A stretch of DNA of 64,000 nt from an uncultured Bdellovibrionales bacterium (GCA_937903155.1 CALCZU010000132.1:1-64000), one strand, 5' to 3'. Shown: positions 26,168 through 35,323, numbered from the stretch's first letter. Numbers and translations are program-made. The notes: generated by a model not told the origin, from the letters alone.

Positions 26168-26662
26168 ATGAAACCATTTCTTATTTTTATCGGGCTTTTT
26201 CTCTCAGTCTTCTCTTTGGCGGATGATGTCAAAAAAGATGTGAAACCCGAAGACTATTTAAAAATCACTTCGGTCAAAGCCGCAACCATTCAGCCCGGGA
26301 AACCCGGTGAGGCCATCATCACCGCGAAAGTTTATCCGGGAATGCATGTTCAAGCGAATCCCGCTTCCAAACCAAACCTCATCGCCACAGCGTTAACCGT
26401 GACTTCAAAAGAGGGTCTCGAAGTAAAAACGCCGACTTATCCGGAAGGCAAACCTTACCGCCTAAAAGATTCTTCTGAAGATATTTCCTGTTACGAAGAT
26501 GAGTTTCAGATTCGAGTTCCCATTGGAACGGGAGTCGCCAGTAAACTGGGAAAAGTAGAATTAGACGCGTCGTTGAGATTTCAAGCTTGTAACGATAAAA
26601 CTTGTTTCTTCCCACAAAAGCGCGAAATGAAAATTCCCGTTCAAATCGTTGTGAAAAAATAA
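26168..26662 (+). CDS. Stand-alone DsbD N-terminal (alpha) domain protein
   Basis: A 164-residue exported protein: signal peptide (FLIFIGLFLSVFSLA) then an immunoglobulin-like domain matching the periplasmic N-terminal domain of DsbD. The active-site pair is visible in FQACNDKTCFFP, matching the family pattern Y/F-Q-x-C-x-D/N-x-x-x-C. In DsbD this domain receives electrons from the transmembrane domain and reduces DsbC, CcmG and others. Here the transmembrane and thioredoxin domains are missing. The kinase gene begins directly after the stop. Confidence 0.82.
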   Translation: MKPFLIFIGLFLSVFSLADDVKKDVKPEDYLKITSVKAATIQPGKPGEAIITAKVYPGMHVQANPASKPNLIATALTVTSKEGLEVKTPTYPEGKPYRLKDSSEDISCYEDEFQIRVPIGTGVASKLGKVELDASLRFQACNDKTCFFPQKREMKIPVQIVVKK

Positions 26663-27616
26663 GTGCTCAGTAATTTCGATCACATTCTCCCCGACCAGAT
26701 CTTTCAAGCAGCAGAAATTTTAGGCGGACGTTGCACGGGTCGATTCCAAGCACTCAACGCAATGGAAAACCGAGTGTATGACGTCGAGTTCGAAGATGCC
26801 TCCCATATCGTCATCAAGTTTTATCGACCGGGTCGATGGTCGAAAGACACGATTTTGGCCGAGCATGAATTTTTACTGAAATCTCTCGAAGCGGAAATTC
26901 CCGTAGTTCCTCCGACTAAAAATGAAAAGGGTGAAACGCTTTTTGAAATTAACGGGGTTTTTTATTCGATTTTTGAAAAGCGTCCCGGAAGACTTGAGCC
27001 CGAATTAAATCCCGAACAATTAAAAAGATTGGGCCACTACCTCGCACGTCTTCACAATGTCGGCGATAAACTCAAAAAGGCTCCACGCATGTCCTTAACG
27101 CCGCAAACTTACGGGACGGATTCTCTAAAAATTTTAAAAGACATCGGCCTTCTCGGAGACGGCTTAGGCCCTCGGTACCAGCAGATTTGTTCGGATATCG
27201 TACAAGCTATCGAACCTCGATTCAAAAATCTTCCCATGACGCTCATCCACGGCGATTGCCATGCGGGCAATATTTTATGGCGCGGGGACGAACCCTACTT
27301 CATCGACTTTGACGACATGCTTTACGGTCCGGCCGTTCAGGACTTTTGGATGCTTATCGGCGGAGACGACGAGTACGCGATGAAAAATCGTGACATTCTG
27401 GTCGGCTCTTACGAAACCCTCCGAGATTTTGACGACGAACATTTTAAATTGATCGAACCTTTGAGAGCTCTACGTCTCATCTATTTCTCGGCATGGATCG
27501 CGCGACGTAAAGACGACGGCGCTTTTAAATTGGCGTTTCCCCATTTCGGAACCGAACGCTATTGGCAGGAGCAAATCGATCACCTTTCGATTCAACGCGA
27601 CCGGGTTTTAATGTGA
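26663..27616 (+). CDS. srkA: Stress response kinase SrkA (YihE)
   Basis: A 317-residue small Ser/Thr kinase of the APH-like fold. LIHGDCHAGNILW is the catalytic loop (HGDxHxxN) and YFIDFDDMLYGP carries the metal-binding Asp (DFD). ENRVYDVEFED and VIKFYRPGRWSKDTILAEHEFL are the N-lobe strand, Lys and Glu regions. Opening with FDHILPDQIFQAAE and length match YihE, which in E. coli counters MazF-type stress death. The GTG start immediately follows the previous stop, so it is coupled to the DsbD-domain gene, echoing the E. coli yihE-dsbA pairing. Confidence 0.92.
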   Translation: MLSNFDHILPDQIFQAAEILGGRCTGRFQALNAMENRVYDVEFEDASHIVIKFYRPGRWSKDTILAEHEFLLKSLEAEIPVVPPTKNEKGETLFEINGVFYSIFEKRPGRLEPELNPEQLKRLGHYLARLHNVGDKLKKAPRMSLTPQTYGTDSLKILKDIGLLGDGLGPRYQQICSDIVQAIEPRFKNLPMTLIHGDCHAGNILWRGDEPYFIDFDDMLYGPAVQDFWMLIGGDDEYAMKNRDILVGSYETLRDFDDEHFKLIEPLRALRLIYFSAWIARRKDDGAFKLAFPHFGTERYWQEQIDHLSIQRDRVLM

Positions 27617-27653
27617 TTTTGATTATGGTAAGACTGTGTCACTTGGAGCGTCT

Positions 27654-28763
27654 ATGACAAATACTGCGAATCGCCCCTTAAGAGGCGCAATTATTGGATA
27701 CGGATTTATCTCTTCTTTAGGCCATGCGGCCGCTTACGAAGCTCGTAACAAAATGGGAAAAGATGTCGAAATCGTCGCGATTGCCGATATCTGTGAAGCG
27801 AGACGGGATCTCGCGATGCAAAAACATCCCGGAGTTAGACTTTACACCGACTACGAAATTCTTCTCGAACAAGAAGCCGAGAACCTAGACTTCATCGATA
27901 TTTCAACGCCTCCCGTATTTCACGCCGAGATTGCGCTCCTCGCTTTCGAAAAAGGACTGCATGTTCTCTGCGAAAAACCTTTGACGGTGAATTTAGGAGA
28001 AGCAAAAGAACTTTTACAGGCTGCCCAAAAATACAAACGTGTTCTATTTCCTTGTCACAACTACAAGCACGCTCCTGTTGTGAAAGCGATTCAAGAAGTG
28101 ATTGAAAGCGGACAAATCGGAAAAGTTCGCTCGTTGACACTGAATACATTTCGCAACACCCATGCAAAAGGGGTGACCGAGTGGAAAACGAATTGGAGAC
28201 GCAGCAAACAATACAGCGGTGGCGGAATTGCAATGGATCATGGAAGTCATACGTTTTATCTAACGTTTGACTGGCTAAAAAGTTATCCGACGGCCGTCAC
28301 GGCGAAGATGTCGAATCTCGAACCCGAAAAATGGGATACCGAAGATAATTTTTCAGCCGTCCTGACTTTTCCAACCGGAATTGCCAATGTGAATTTGACT
28401 TGGACCGCGGGCGTTCGAAAAGTGATTTACACGATTCAAGGCGAATTTGGCGCGATCACCGTCGATGATGATGAGATGCAGGTTGCGCTCATGCAAAAGA
28501 CTTCGGGACCTGATGTCGCACAGGGTGCCGTCACCTGGCATGTCGATAAAAGGCAGATCGCTTCGAACTGGATGGATGCAAGCCATGCGACCTGGTTTAA
28601 CTCCATGTTTGATCTTTTCAAAAAAGCGATTGCGACAAACGATTACGTCAGCAAAGAAGCGAAAGAAGCTTATCTGTGCATTCAACTTATTTCCGCCGCA
28701 TACCAATCGGCGAGTGAGCGGTCTGTGGAGCTTCCCCTCTCTAGCGAAATCCCTATTAATTAA
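27654..28763 (+). CDS. Gfo/Idh/MocA family oxidoreductase
   Basis: A 369-residue NAD(P)-dependent dehydrogenase. N-terminal Rossmann fold with RGAIIGYGFISSLGH, the second strand VEIVAIADIC, FIDISTPPVFHAEIALLAFEKGLHV and the signature CEKPLTVN, whose Lys is catalytic; the C-terminal alpha/beta domain contains GGGIAMDHGSHTFYLTFDWL with the His pair. Substrates in the family are sugars, inositols or sugar nucleotides. The ATG at 27654 is chosen because GGAG lies 5 bases before it; an upstream GTG adds six residues. A CDP-alcohol phosphatidyltransferase gene follows 80 bases later on the same strand. Confidence 0.88.
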   Translation: MTNTANRPLRGAIIGYGFISSLGHAAAYEARNKMGKDVEIVAIADICEARRDLAMQKHPGVRLYTDYEILLEQEAENLDFIDISTPPVFHAEIALLAFEKGLHVLCEKPLTVNLGEAKELLQAAQKYKRVLFPCHNYKHAPVVKAIQEVIESGQIGKVRSLTLNTFRNTHAKGVTEWKTNWRRSKQYSGGGIAMDHGSHTFYLTFDWLKSYPTAVTAKMSNLEPEKWDTEDNFSAVLTFPTGIANVNLTWTAGVRKVIYTIQGEFGAITVDDDEMQVALMQKTSGPDVAQGAVTWHVDKRQIASNWMDASHATWFNSMFDLFKKAIATNDYVSKEAKEAYLCIQLISAAYQSASERSVELPLSSEIPIN

Positions 28764-28845
28764 GAATACTTATATCAATTTTGAAGTCGGATGAGAGAAG
28801 TTGCAGAAAATCTTAAATCCGCTTATAAAGGGGTAGGAATTTCAA

Positions 28846-29730
28846 ATGCTTGCTTATGACGTCGTAAATTCGATTGCCCTCATTGGAATTCTTCTCCTCG
28901 TCGTTCTGGCTTATACCTTTCGGGTAATGACTCGAGGCAAAGCTCAGTTTTCAAGAGTCGACAAACAAGGGGGAAGTGTTCTTTTAGGCAAAGGCTTAAT
29001 GGAAATGGCCTATTGGTCTCTCCAACCGATTGCTCGCTTTTTAGTGTTCACCGGAATTACTCCCAATCAACTTTCGTGGGCTTCTTTGGTACTCGGCGGA
29101 CTGGCCGGAACTTCTTTAGCGTACGGTTATTTTGGTTTTGGGGCGCTCTTCGCAACCTACTCTGCATTTTTAGATACACTCGATGGCATGGTCGCAAGAT
29201 TGACTCACGTGGCTTCCGATGCGGGAGAAGTTTTAGATGCGGCAGTGGACAGATATGTTGAGTTTTTCTTTTTAGCGGGCGTCGTGATTTACTACCGACA
29301 AGTCGCTCCTCTACAAATTATTGCGCTCTTCGCACTCGCGGGATCTTTTATGGTGAGTTACTCGACGGCAAAGGCGGAAGCGCTTCATATTCCGCCGCCT
29401 CCGGGGATTATGAGACGTCCTGAGCGCGCGTTTTATTTGATTTTAGGAGCGGCGCTTTCGCCGATTCCGATGCCGTGGCTTGATACGTTTTTTAATTTTC
29501 CACTGACTGTGGGATACCCGCTGCTTCTCGCAACGTTCTTCGTTGCACTCTTAAGTAATATTTCTGCGATCGAACGTCTTTGGACGATTGGTCGTGCGAT
29601 GAGACAAAGAGAAGCTGCCGCTCACGCGCAGAACGCGAGCGCCGAAGAAAACCTCGATGATTCTTTAGAAGCGAACTCTGTGATCACAAGCGAAGAAGAA
29701 CTCGCTCTTTCTCCTAAAAAACCCCACTAA
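28846..29730 (+). CDS. CDP-alcohol phosphatidyltransferase
   Basis: A 294-residue inner-membrane enzyme with six predicted helices. The full signature D-x2-D-G-x2-A-R-x8-G-x3-D-x3-D is present: Asp110, Asp113, Gly114, Ala117, Arg118, Gly127, Asp131, Asp135. It transfers a phosphatidyl or phospho-alcohol group from a CDP donor to an alcohol such as inositol, glycerol phosphate or a sugar. The acceptor is unknown; a neighbour resembling an inositol-type dehydrogenase and a nearby Aur1-like protein hint at inositol lipid chemistry but do not prove it. The last 45 residues form an acidic cytosolic tail. AAGGGGTAGGA precedes the ATG. The stop overlaps the convergent gene by four bases. Confidence 0.88.
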   Translation: MLAYDVVNSIALIGILLLVVLAYTFRVMTRGKAQFSRVDKQGGSVLLGKGLMEMAYWSLQPIARFLVFTGITPNQLSWASLVLGGLAGTSLAYGYFGFGALFATYSAFLDTLDGMVARLTHVASDAGEVLDAAVDRYVEFFFLAGVVIYYRQVAPLQIIALFALAGSFMVSYSTAKAEALHIPPPPGIMRRPERAFYLILGAALSPIPMPWLDTFFNFPLTVGYPLLLATFFVALLSNISAIERLWTIGRAMRQREAAAHAQNASAEENLDDSLEANSVITSEEELALSPKKPH

Positions 29731-31430
29731 TTCGGCTTTGCCGGATTGATGACAAGCTCTTTCAGCTGGTAGTTCAAACCCATGCCTTGAAGACTGCGTT
29801 TCGCAACGTCTTCCACTTTGGTTTTTAATTCGGGAGATACCTTTTTTCCCGTAATAAACCCTGTCACTTCAAACCCGAGAGGCGTTGAGATCGCACTGAA
29901 CGCCAGATCGACGTCGTTCGATTTGAACTCTTTACGAATAGACTTTTCAAGAATCTCGAGCTGAACAGCGACTTCAGATTTCTCGAGGTCGGATAATTCC
30001 TTCGAGTGATTCCAACCCTTCATCTGCCGTTCGGGAACGGCCACACGAAATTGCCCAGGCGATTTTGCATGCAGAAGCGCTAGAAATTTTTTAAACTTTT
30101 CGGAATTTAGATCCTTCTCGCTACAAGTAATTGTCATATCGTCGCCCGAAAAACGCACTTGAGATGCAGAGTCGACAAGTTTACTTAAACGAGCCGCCGT
30201 TTGAACCGTGTCTCTTTGGCGATCCACCCACTCCGTCGCCTCTTTTTCGCTCTCGCGGGCCGCATTGACCGCATCTAAAACCAAATCCTCGTGAGTGCGC
30301 GTTCGGTCCATTTTTACGAGATGTTTAATCAGCTTTTGAAGATTGAGTGCACCCACTCCTTTAATATCGACGCTAATCGGCTGACCTTCGAACGTGGGCC
30401 TCTCACCCCCAGTGGAATTGATGGAGGGCGAAAACTTATCCGACAAACTCGACAAATCTCTGAGTTGAATGATCTCCTCATTTGAAAGTTCAGGGAGGTT
30501 TGCTTCTTTCATTTGCGTTTTGATGTATGCCAAATAACGCTCGAACGCGGTATTGGGTTGAACACCCTCACTTGAAAAGGACGGGGCCTTTCGAAAAATA
30601 TCCAGAAGTTCGTAGCTGGGAAGAGCGACACCGTCTTCGATTTCCACGAGGCCTTTCGGAAGGTTTTTAAGGGAAACGGCATCGTGGTGTTCCCAAATCC
30701 TTTTTAAGGTTTCAGCAATCTTCGCGTCGTTTGTCCGTATGGGAATTACATTTTTATCGGTTCTTTGTCCGAAATCTTCTCGTGCAAAACGCGCTCTTAA
30801 GCCCGCAAGATCCGCGATCACTACGGGATTCGACACCCCATTTTTCTGCGCGAAGCCCGCCGTATGCCATGAGGCAATTTGGGAATCTAATCGAGTTTTG
30901 GGTGCCGTTTCGATGCGATGGCTAATATCCGGGGCGAGTTCTTGTAAAGAGGGACCTAAATCTTTCGCAAAGCTTTCGTTTACCTTTTCAAACAAAGCTT
31001 TTAGACGAGTGTCGAACGCGGGCTTTGCAAACGCAGGCACGGCCTTAAAGGCAAGTCGCATCGTTTTAAAATCTGAATATTTCGACAAGAGGTAAGGAAA
31101 TAAAAAGTCGTCGTTTTCGAGCGCTTCTTGAAACTTTTTTCGAAAAAGGTTTTCGGCGGCATCGACGACTTCTTTGCTCTGCATGCCGTAATCGTTTTGC
31201 CACTTTTTATTCGCAGAATCGATATGAAGTATCGAATCAACTTGATTGCTTTTGGCAGTCAGTCTTTTGAGATGCGCCTCATTGTCCGCATTGGTGGTGA
31301 ATGAATAGAACCTGGCTACCTTCTGATAGAGCGCCGCCAGAATTTTTTCGCAGCGGAGGTTCGCGCTGCAAATATTCGCAACGGCGAGCCATAAAAACAG
31401 CGCAATTTTAAAGGCAGACGGACGCATCAT
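29727..31430 (-). CDS. Large secreted protein of unknown function
   Basis: A 567-residue exported protein: signal peptide FKIALFLWLAVANICSA, then a Lys/Glu-rich, largely helical mature protein with few aromatic clusters. Cys are rare (RCEKI near the front, TITCSEKD late), enough for one disulfide. No enzyme motif is seen; several segments (DNEAHLKRLTAKSNQVDS, LQKLIKHLVKMDRTRTHEDL) look like extended helices. It resembles many lineage-specific envelope proteins of predatory bacteria in composition, which is an impression only. Confidence 0.7.
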   Translation of the reverse strand: MMRPSAFKIALFLWLAVANICSANLRCEKILAALYQKVARFYSFTTNADNEAHLKRLTAKSNQVDSILHIDSANKKWQNDYGMQSKEVVDAAENLFRKKFQEALENDDFLFPYLLSKYSDFKTMRLAFKAVPAFAKPAFDTRLKALFEKVNESFAKDLGPSLQELAPDISHRIETAPKTRLDSQIASWHTAGFAQKNGVSNPVVIADLAGLRARFAREDFGQRTDKNVIPIRTNDAKIAETLKRIWEHHDAVSLKNLPKGLVEIEDGVALPSYELLDIFRKAPSFSSEGVQPNTAFERYLAYIKTQMKEANLPELSNEEIIQLRDLSSLSDKFSPSINSTGGERPTFEGQPISVDIKGVGALNLQKLIKHLVKMDRTRTHEDLVLDAVNAARESEKEATEWVDRQRDTVQTAARLSKLVDSASQVRFSGDDMTITCSEKDLNSEKFKKFLALLHAKSPGQFRVAVPERQMKGWNHSKELSDLEKSEVAVQLEILEKSIRKEFKSNDVDLAFSAISTPLGFEVTGFITGKKVSPELKTKVEDVAKRSLQGMGLNYQLKELVINPAKPN

Positions 31431-31474
31431 AGCTCTTCTCTTTCGGCATTCATTAGGAAAACCTTGAATCAGAC

Positions 31475-31499
31475 CGTCGTTGCGAGGAGCGGAGCGACG
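31475..31499. repeat. Single unit of the dispersed repeat
   Basis: CGTCGTTGCGAGGAGCGGAG plus CGACG, a near-palindromic half-element between the secreted-protein gene start and the OsmC gene stop. Confidence 0.8.
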
Positions 31500-31510
31500 A
31501 GATGGAAGAA

Positions 31511-31957
31511 TTAAACGGGATCAATCGTCATTTCGCATTTGAGGGAATTAGCGATAAAGCAGTTTGCATGGGATTTTTCATGCATCGTTTTGAGCTTTTC
31601 CGGGCTCGGGGCTTCGCCACTGAACGTGACTTTGGGATTCAATCGAATATGGGTGACACACATTTTGCCGTTTTCACCTTTATCGAGTTTTGCGACGGCA
31701 TTGTCAGTATAGCTATCGACCGTCAGTCGGCTTTTTGCAGCAACCGCAAGAAAGGTTAGCATATGGCAGCTCGCTAATGCGGCGGCCAGCATTTCTTCGG
31801 GGTTCGCCAATTCTTTTTTCCCCGAAAATTCTGGCGCGGATGACGCCGAAATCAGACTTCCTCCTCCGTAAACGACGGTATGAGTGCGATCATATGTTTC
31901 GTAAGCGAAATCAGGGGTCAGTCTTTTCCAAGTTACTTTTGCATGGTGTTCGGACAT
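31511..31957 (-). CDS. OsmC/Ohr family peroxiredoxin-like protein
   Basis: A 148-residue OsmC-fold protein that reduces organic hydroperoxides with a Cys pair. The first Cys is in AALASCHMLTFLAVA (the helix start S-C-H-x-x-x-x usual in OsmC) and the second in KSHANCFIANSL. NPEEMLAAALASCH is the conserved block. Full length for the family, which works as a dimer. Which of OsmC, Ohr or YhfA it is closest to cannot be told. Confidence 0.88.
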   Translation of the reverse strand: MSEHHAKVTWKRLTPDFAYETYDRTHTVVYGGGSLISASSAPEFSGKKELANPEEMLAAALASCHMLTFLAVAAKSRLTVDSYTDNAVAKLDKGENGKMCVTHIRLNPKVTFSGEAPSPEKLKTMHEKSHANCFIANSLKCEMTIDPV

Positions 31958-32024
31958 TTTTGGCCTCCAAAAACGTTTATTGTGAACACAAAGTTTTGCG
32001 AAGACAAGCCCTTCTCACGAAATT

Positions 32025-32052
32025 TTGATTCTCCCAAGACTTGAGGTATAAC
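32025..32052 (+). promoter_or_regulatory. Promoter of the aminotransferase gene, apparently leaderless
   Basis: TTGATT (32025-32030), 16 bases, TATAAC (32047-32052), then the ATG nine bases downstream with no Shine-Dalgarno sequence. The surrounding TTGAGGTATA is shared with the DsbD-domain gene upstream region at 26150-26158. Confidence 0.5.
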
Positions 32053-32061
32053 GCTGGCGCT

Positions 32062-33420
32062 ATGGAAATAAACGCTTCCCAACCCAAGAACCAAAAAGCC
32101 CAAATCAAAACTGCAATCCCAGGTCCGAAAAGCCGGGAACTGAGGGCCCGAGAAGAAAAAAACTTGGCTCCCGGTCTCCAGGGGTTCGCCTTAAAAGCGG
32201 GCGTCGTCGCACAAGAGGCCAAAGGCAGTACGGTTACTGACATCGACGGCAATACCTTTTTAGATATTATTGGTGGAATCGGAGTCAACGGACTTGGTCA
32301 TTCCCATCCGACTTACGTGAATGCGATCAAAAACCAAGTCGAAAAAATTTCGGTCGGAAGTTTTACAAGCGAAGCGCGGGTGGAACTTTTCGAACGCATC
32401 GGCAATCATCCTCCTGCCCCGGGTGTCGACCAAGCTCAACTTTATTCGGGCGGTTCTGAAGCCGTCGAATCTGCTTTGCGTCTTTCGAAGTGCTATACCG
32501 GAAAATACGAGTTTGTGAGTTTTTGGGGCGGTTTTCATGGAAAAACGATGGGAACCCTTTCGCTGATGGGATCGGATTTCAAAGACAAGCTAGGACCCAT
32601 GGTACCTGGCGCGCATATTATCCCCTACGCCAATTGCTACCGTTGTCCGTTTAAGCTGGAGCCCGAATCGTGCGGAATGGCTTGTGTGGATTTTGCGAGG
32701 AAGCATTTGAAATATGCGAGCAGCGGAGAAATTGCGGCCTTTATCGCGGAACCGATGCAGGGTACAGCCGGAAATATTATTCCTCCCAAAGATTTTCTTC
32801 CCGCGATTAAAGAAGTCGCCAAAGAATTTGGCGCACTCATGATCGTCGACGAAATGATCACGGGCTTTGGTCGCACCGGCAAATATTGGGGAGCAGAACA
32901 CTCAGGCGTTCAACCCGATATCGTAACCCTTGGAAAACAATTCGGTGGCGGATTCCCCATCGCGGCCCTTCTCTCGAAAAAAGAAATTGTAGAGACCAAA
33001 CCTTGGTCTAACCCATCGGGTTCTTCTTCAAGCTACGGAGGAAATCCTCTCGCATCGGTTGCCGCCGCGACTTCACTCCGAATTATTGACGAAGAAGGGC
33101 TTGTCGAAAATTCAAAAGTCGTCGGAGAATACTTCCTTCAAAAAATTAAACACTTCGAAGAAAAGTATCCGTTCATTGGTCAGGTCCGAGGCGCTGGGCT
33201 TTTTATGGCGATTGAAATGGTCAAAGACAAAAAGACCAAAGAACCTCTTTCGAAAAACGAATGTGACAAGGTCTTTATGGAGTTCCTCCAGGAAGGTCTC
33301 TTGACGATGTCTTACGCTCCCAGTTTCCGGATTCAACCTGCGATGACGATCGACAAAGGAACCGTCGACGAAGTGGTCAAAATCATGGAATGTGTCTTCG
33401 ATAAAATGAAGAGCGTCTGA
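32062..33420 (+). CDS. Class III pyridoxal-phosphate aminotransferase
   Basis: A 452-residue aminotransferase of the acetylornithine/4-aminobutyrate type. Visible features are the SGGSEAVESALRLSK phosphate-binding loop, FWGGFHGKT, IVDEMITGFGRTGKYW with the Asp that holds the pyridine nitrogen, and TLGKQFGGGFPIAA with the Schiff-base Lys. A Cys-rich insert (NCYRCPFKLEPESCGMACVDFA) is typical of 4-aminobutyrate/5-aminovalerate aminotransferases. Substrate remains open between 4-aminobutyrate, putrescine and related diamines. The ATG at 32062 is preferred over a TTG at 32041 that lies within the promoter. Confidence 0.88.
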   Translation: MEINASQPKNQKAQIKTAIPGPKSRELRAREEKNLAPGLQGFALKAGVVAQEAKGSTVTDIDGNTFLDIIGGIGVNGLGHSHPTYVNAIKNQVEKISVGSFTSEARVELFERIGNHPPAPGVDQAQLYSGGSEAVESALRLSKCYTGKYEFVSFWGGFHGKTMGTLSLMGSDFKDKLGPMVPGAHIIPYANCYRCPFKLEPESCGMACVDFARKHLKYASSGEIAAFIAEPMQGTAGNIIPPKDFLPAIKEVAKEFGALMIVDEMITGFGRTGKYWGAEHSGVQPDIVTLGKQFGGGFPIAALLSKKEIVETKPWSNPSGSSSSYGGNPLASVAAATSLRIIDEEGLVENSKVVGEYFLQKIKHFEEKYPFIGQVRGAGLFMAIEMVKDKKTKEPLSKNECDKVFMEFLQEGLLTMSYAPSFRIQPAMTIDKGTVDEVVKIMECVFDKMKSV

Positions 33421-34326
33421 TTATTTAGACAGAGATTTCCAAACTTCTGCAACTCCGTTTTCAATGAAATTCGGATAATCGTAACTGGGATATTTCTGTA
33501 AAATTGTTTTTACAATTTTTTCGGAGTCCGATTTCTTGAGCGCTTTGCCTTTTTTAGGGTGAAACGATTTGAACGTCCGAATGACGGTATTTAAATATTC
33601 GCTTTCGCGCGTTAAGACATCGGCATCGCCCGAACCACCCCTTCCGGTGCGAACATAAGTGGGTTCCATCGCATTGATTTCTTCAATTCGCTTTAGCCAT
33701 TCTTCGGGTTGACCTAACTCTAACCAGCTGTGAAATCCAATCGTTGCGAGATCACCCACAAAAACATTGTCTTCGAACTGCACGACAACATGCGCGTCAC
33801 TACAGCCTTTTCCTAAAACGTGCGCTTTAACGGTCAGTCCTGCGGCTTTCAATTCAGTCGTTTTATCGCCAAAAGATTCGGGCTTCGGAACCTCGGTGGG
33901 ATAGTCGGGTTTAAAACTTTCAAAGAACCACGACGTCCGCAATTTGTGAACCGCAGGAATTAGACTTAAAACTTGCGAGGAGGTTACCACTCGAATCCCT
34001 CGTTTTTGAAAAAGCTCGGTGCCGTTAAATTTATCGGGATTAGGATGAAGAATAATCGCGAGTTTCGCCTTTTTCGCAGTCACTTTCTCTGCCCAGTTCA
34101 ACATCTCTTCTGAAGCGCTGGGTAGAAATTGCGTGTCGATCAGGATTAAGCCGTCGGGCCCTTCAATCCAGTACGAGGAAGTCCGAAATCCTTTCCAGCT
34201 TGAAACGTAGGTTCCGATGCGTCCGTCTCCTTGAGTCATCGTGACTTCCGCTTTTTCAGGAAGCAAGGACGCGGAACAGAGAATCGATAAAAAGGATAAG
34301 ATAAAAACGAAATAGAAGGGTTTCAT
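33421..34326 (-). CDS. Metallo-beta-lactamase-fold protein with degenerate metal site
   Basis: A 301-residue exported protein (signal peptide MKPFYFVFILSFLSILCSA) with the MBL fold: SSYWIEGPDGLILIDTQF is the first conserved strand-Asp region, AHVVVQFEDNVFVGDLATIGFHSW the later G-D-x region. The zinc-binding HxHxDH box is replaced by HPNPDK in ILHPNPDKFNG, so the second and third ligands (His to Asn, His to Lys) are lost; GCSDAHVVV keeps an Asp-Ala-His. Either it binds one metal or is not a hydrolase. The start at 34326 begins the signal peptide; an ATG 36 bases upstream is open but unneeded. The stop abuts the aminotransferase stop on the other strand. Confidence 0.75.
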   Translation of the reverse strand: MKPFYFVFILSFLSILCSASLLPEKAEVTMTQGDGRIGTYVSSWKGFRTSSYWIEGPDGLILIDTQFLPSASEEMLNWAEKVTAKKAKLAIILHPNPDKFNGTELFQKRGIRVVTSSQVLSLIPAVHKLRTSWFFESFKPDYPTEVPKPESFGDKTTELKAAGLTVKAHVLGKGCSDAHVVVQFEDNVFVGDLATIGFHSWLELGQPEEWLKRIEEINAMEPTYVRTGRGGSGDADVLTRESEYLNTVIRTFKSFHPKKGKALKKSDSEKIVKTILQKYPSYDYPNFIENGVAEVWKSLSK

Positions 34327-34408
34327 GCGGATTCGAGTAACATGACCGAATGGTAAGCGCAAATTTTTGATGTGTTATTCGCAAACATTGCATGTATGAT
34401 TTTGTCTC

Positions 34409-35323
34409 ATGAGTTGGAAAATCTCTATCCTCTTTTACTTTCTATTCGCTTCTCTAGCTTATCCCATTGTCGAAAAAATCAACGGACCTGAGGCGGGAAT
34501 GGAAGCCGTTCCTTCGGCTCTATTAACCGATACGGATTCAAAACTTCCTTTGGGCAAGGCGTCCCATGAATCTTTCTATGCGAATTTATTTTTTCCGATT
34601 GAAGTGAAGAGTCTTGGATTCAGTTTAGTTCCCAAAGTCGATTTTTATCATGAGCGCCGACATCAAACAGAGGTTTTAAACCCCGTTTTAAATTCTGGAA
34701 ATGCCATGAACTCTCTTTCGACACTTGCAACGGGGGCATTTTTCATCAAAGAAAAGACGGCGTCATTGCCCGAAATCGTGATTGGCGAAAGTCGCTACAC
34801 AGGAGTGAGTGTCGGCGGAGGCCCTGGCAGCCTATGGGAGACGATTTTAGGTGCGACCTTCGAAGGCTTGTACCCCGAACTTGGAAGCGGCAAAAACGAA
34901 ACGTTCTTTGGCGTTCGTTGGAGACACTATCCGGGATTCGATCAGTTTCTTCCGCTGATTTTCAAACGCCTCAGTTTTGAAGACGGTTGGTATTTCGATG
35001 TTCAGATTCCAACGCATATGTATTTAGGTTGGATTACCGAAGATCGGGGGTGGGATTTTTTCACGGGCCCCAAACTTTCGGATGTTCAGTACCCTCACGA
35101 CACTTCGGTTTTTCAGGGATGGATGCGGGGAACTCGAATTGACATCGTTTTAGGCGCACGTCGCAATCTTGCGGGCGTTTTTTATGCTTCTTTAGAAACG
35201 GGGATACAGGGCGACTCCCTCACCTTTAATCGAAGCGATGGAACCGAAGCCCTTTCGATGAAAAGCAGCTTTCGACCCGTTGTGCGATTCTCACTGCAAA
35301 CCTGGTTTGACAGGGCTCCTTGA
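34409..35323 (+). CDS. Secreted, probably outer-membrane, protein of unknown function
   Basis: A 304-residue exported protein with a signal peptide (KISILFYFLFASLAYP) and a mature part rich in amphipathic strands (FFGVRWRHYPG, DGWYFDVQIPTHMYLGWIT, IDIVLGARRNLAGVFYASLETG, VVRFSLQTWF). Aromatic-girdle spacing suggests a small beta-barrel, but the C-terminus is Pro rather than Phe. TATGAT ends eight bases before the ATG, so the transcript may be leaderless. No family is recognised. Confidence 0.65.
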   Translation: MSWKISILFYFLFASLAYPIVEKINGPEAGMEAVPSALLTDTDSKLPLGKASHESFYANLFFPIEVKSLGFSLVPKVDFYHERRHQTEVLNPVLNSGNAMNSLSTLATGAFFIKEKTASLPEIVIGESRYTGVSVGGGPGSLWETILGATFEGLYPELGSGKNETFFGVRWRHYPGFDQFLPLIFKRLSFEDGWYFDVQIPTHMYLGWITEDRGWDFFTGPKLSDVQYPHDTSVFQGWMRGTRIDIVLGARRNLAGVFYASLETGIQGDSLTFNRSDGTEALSMKSSFRPVVRFSLQTWFDRAP

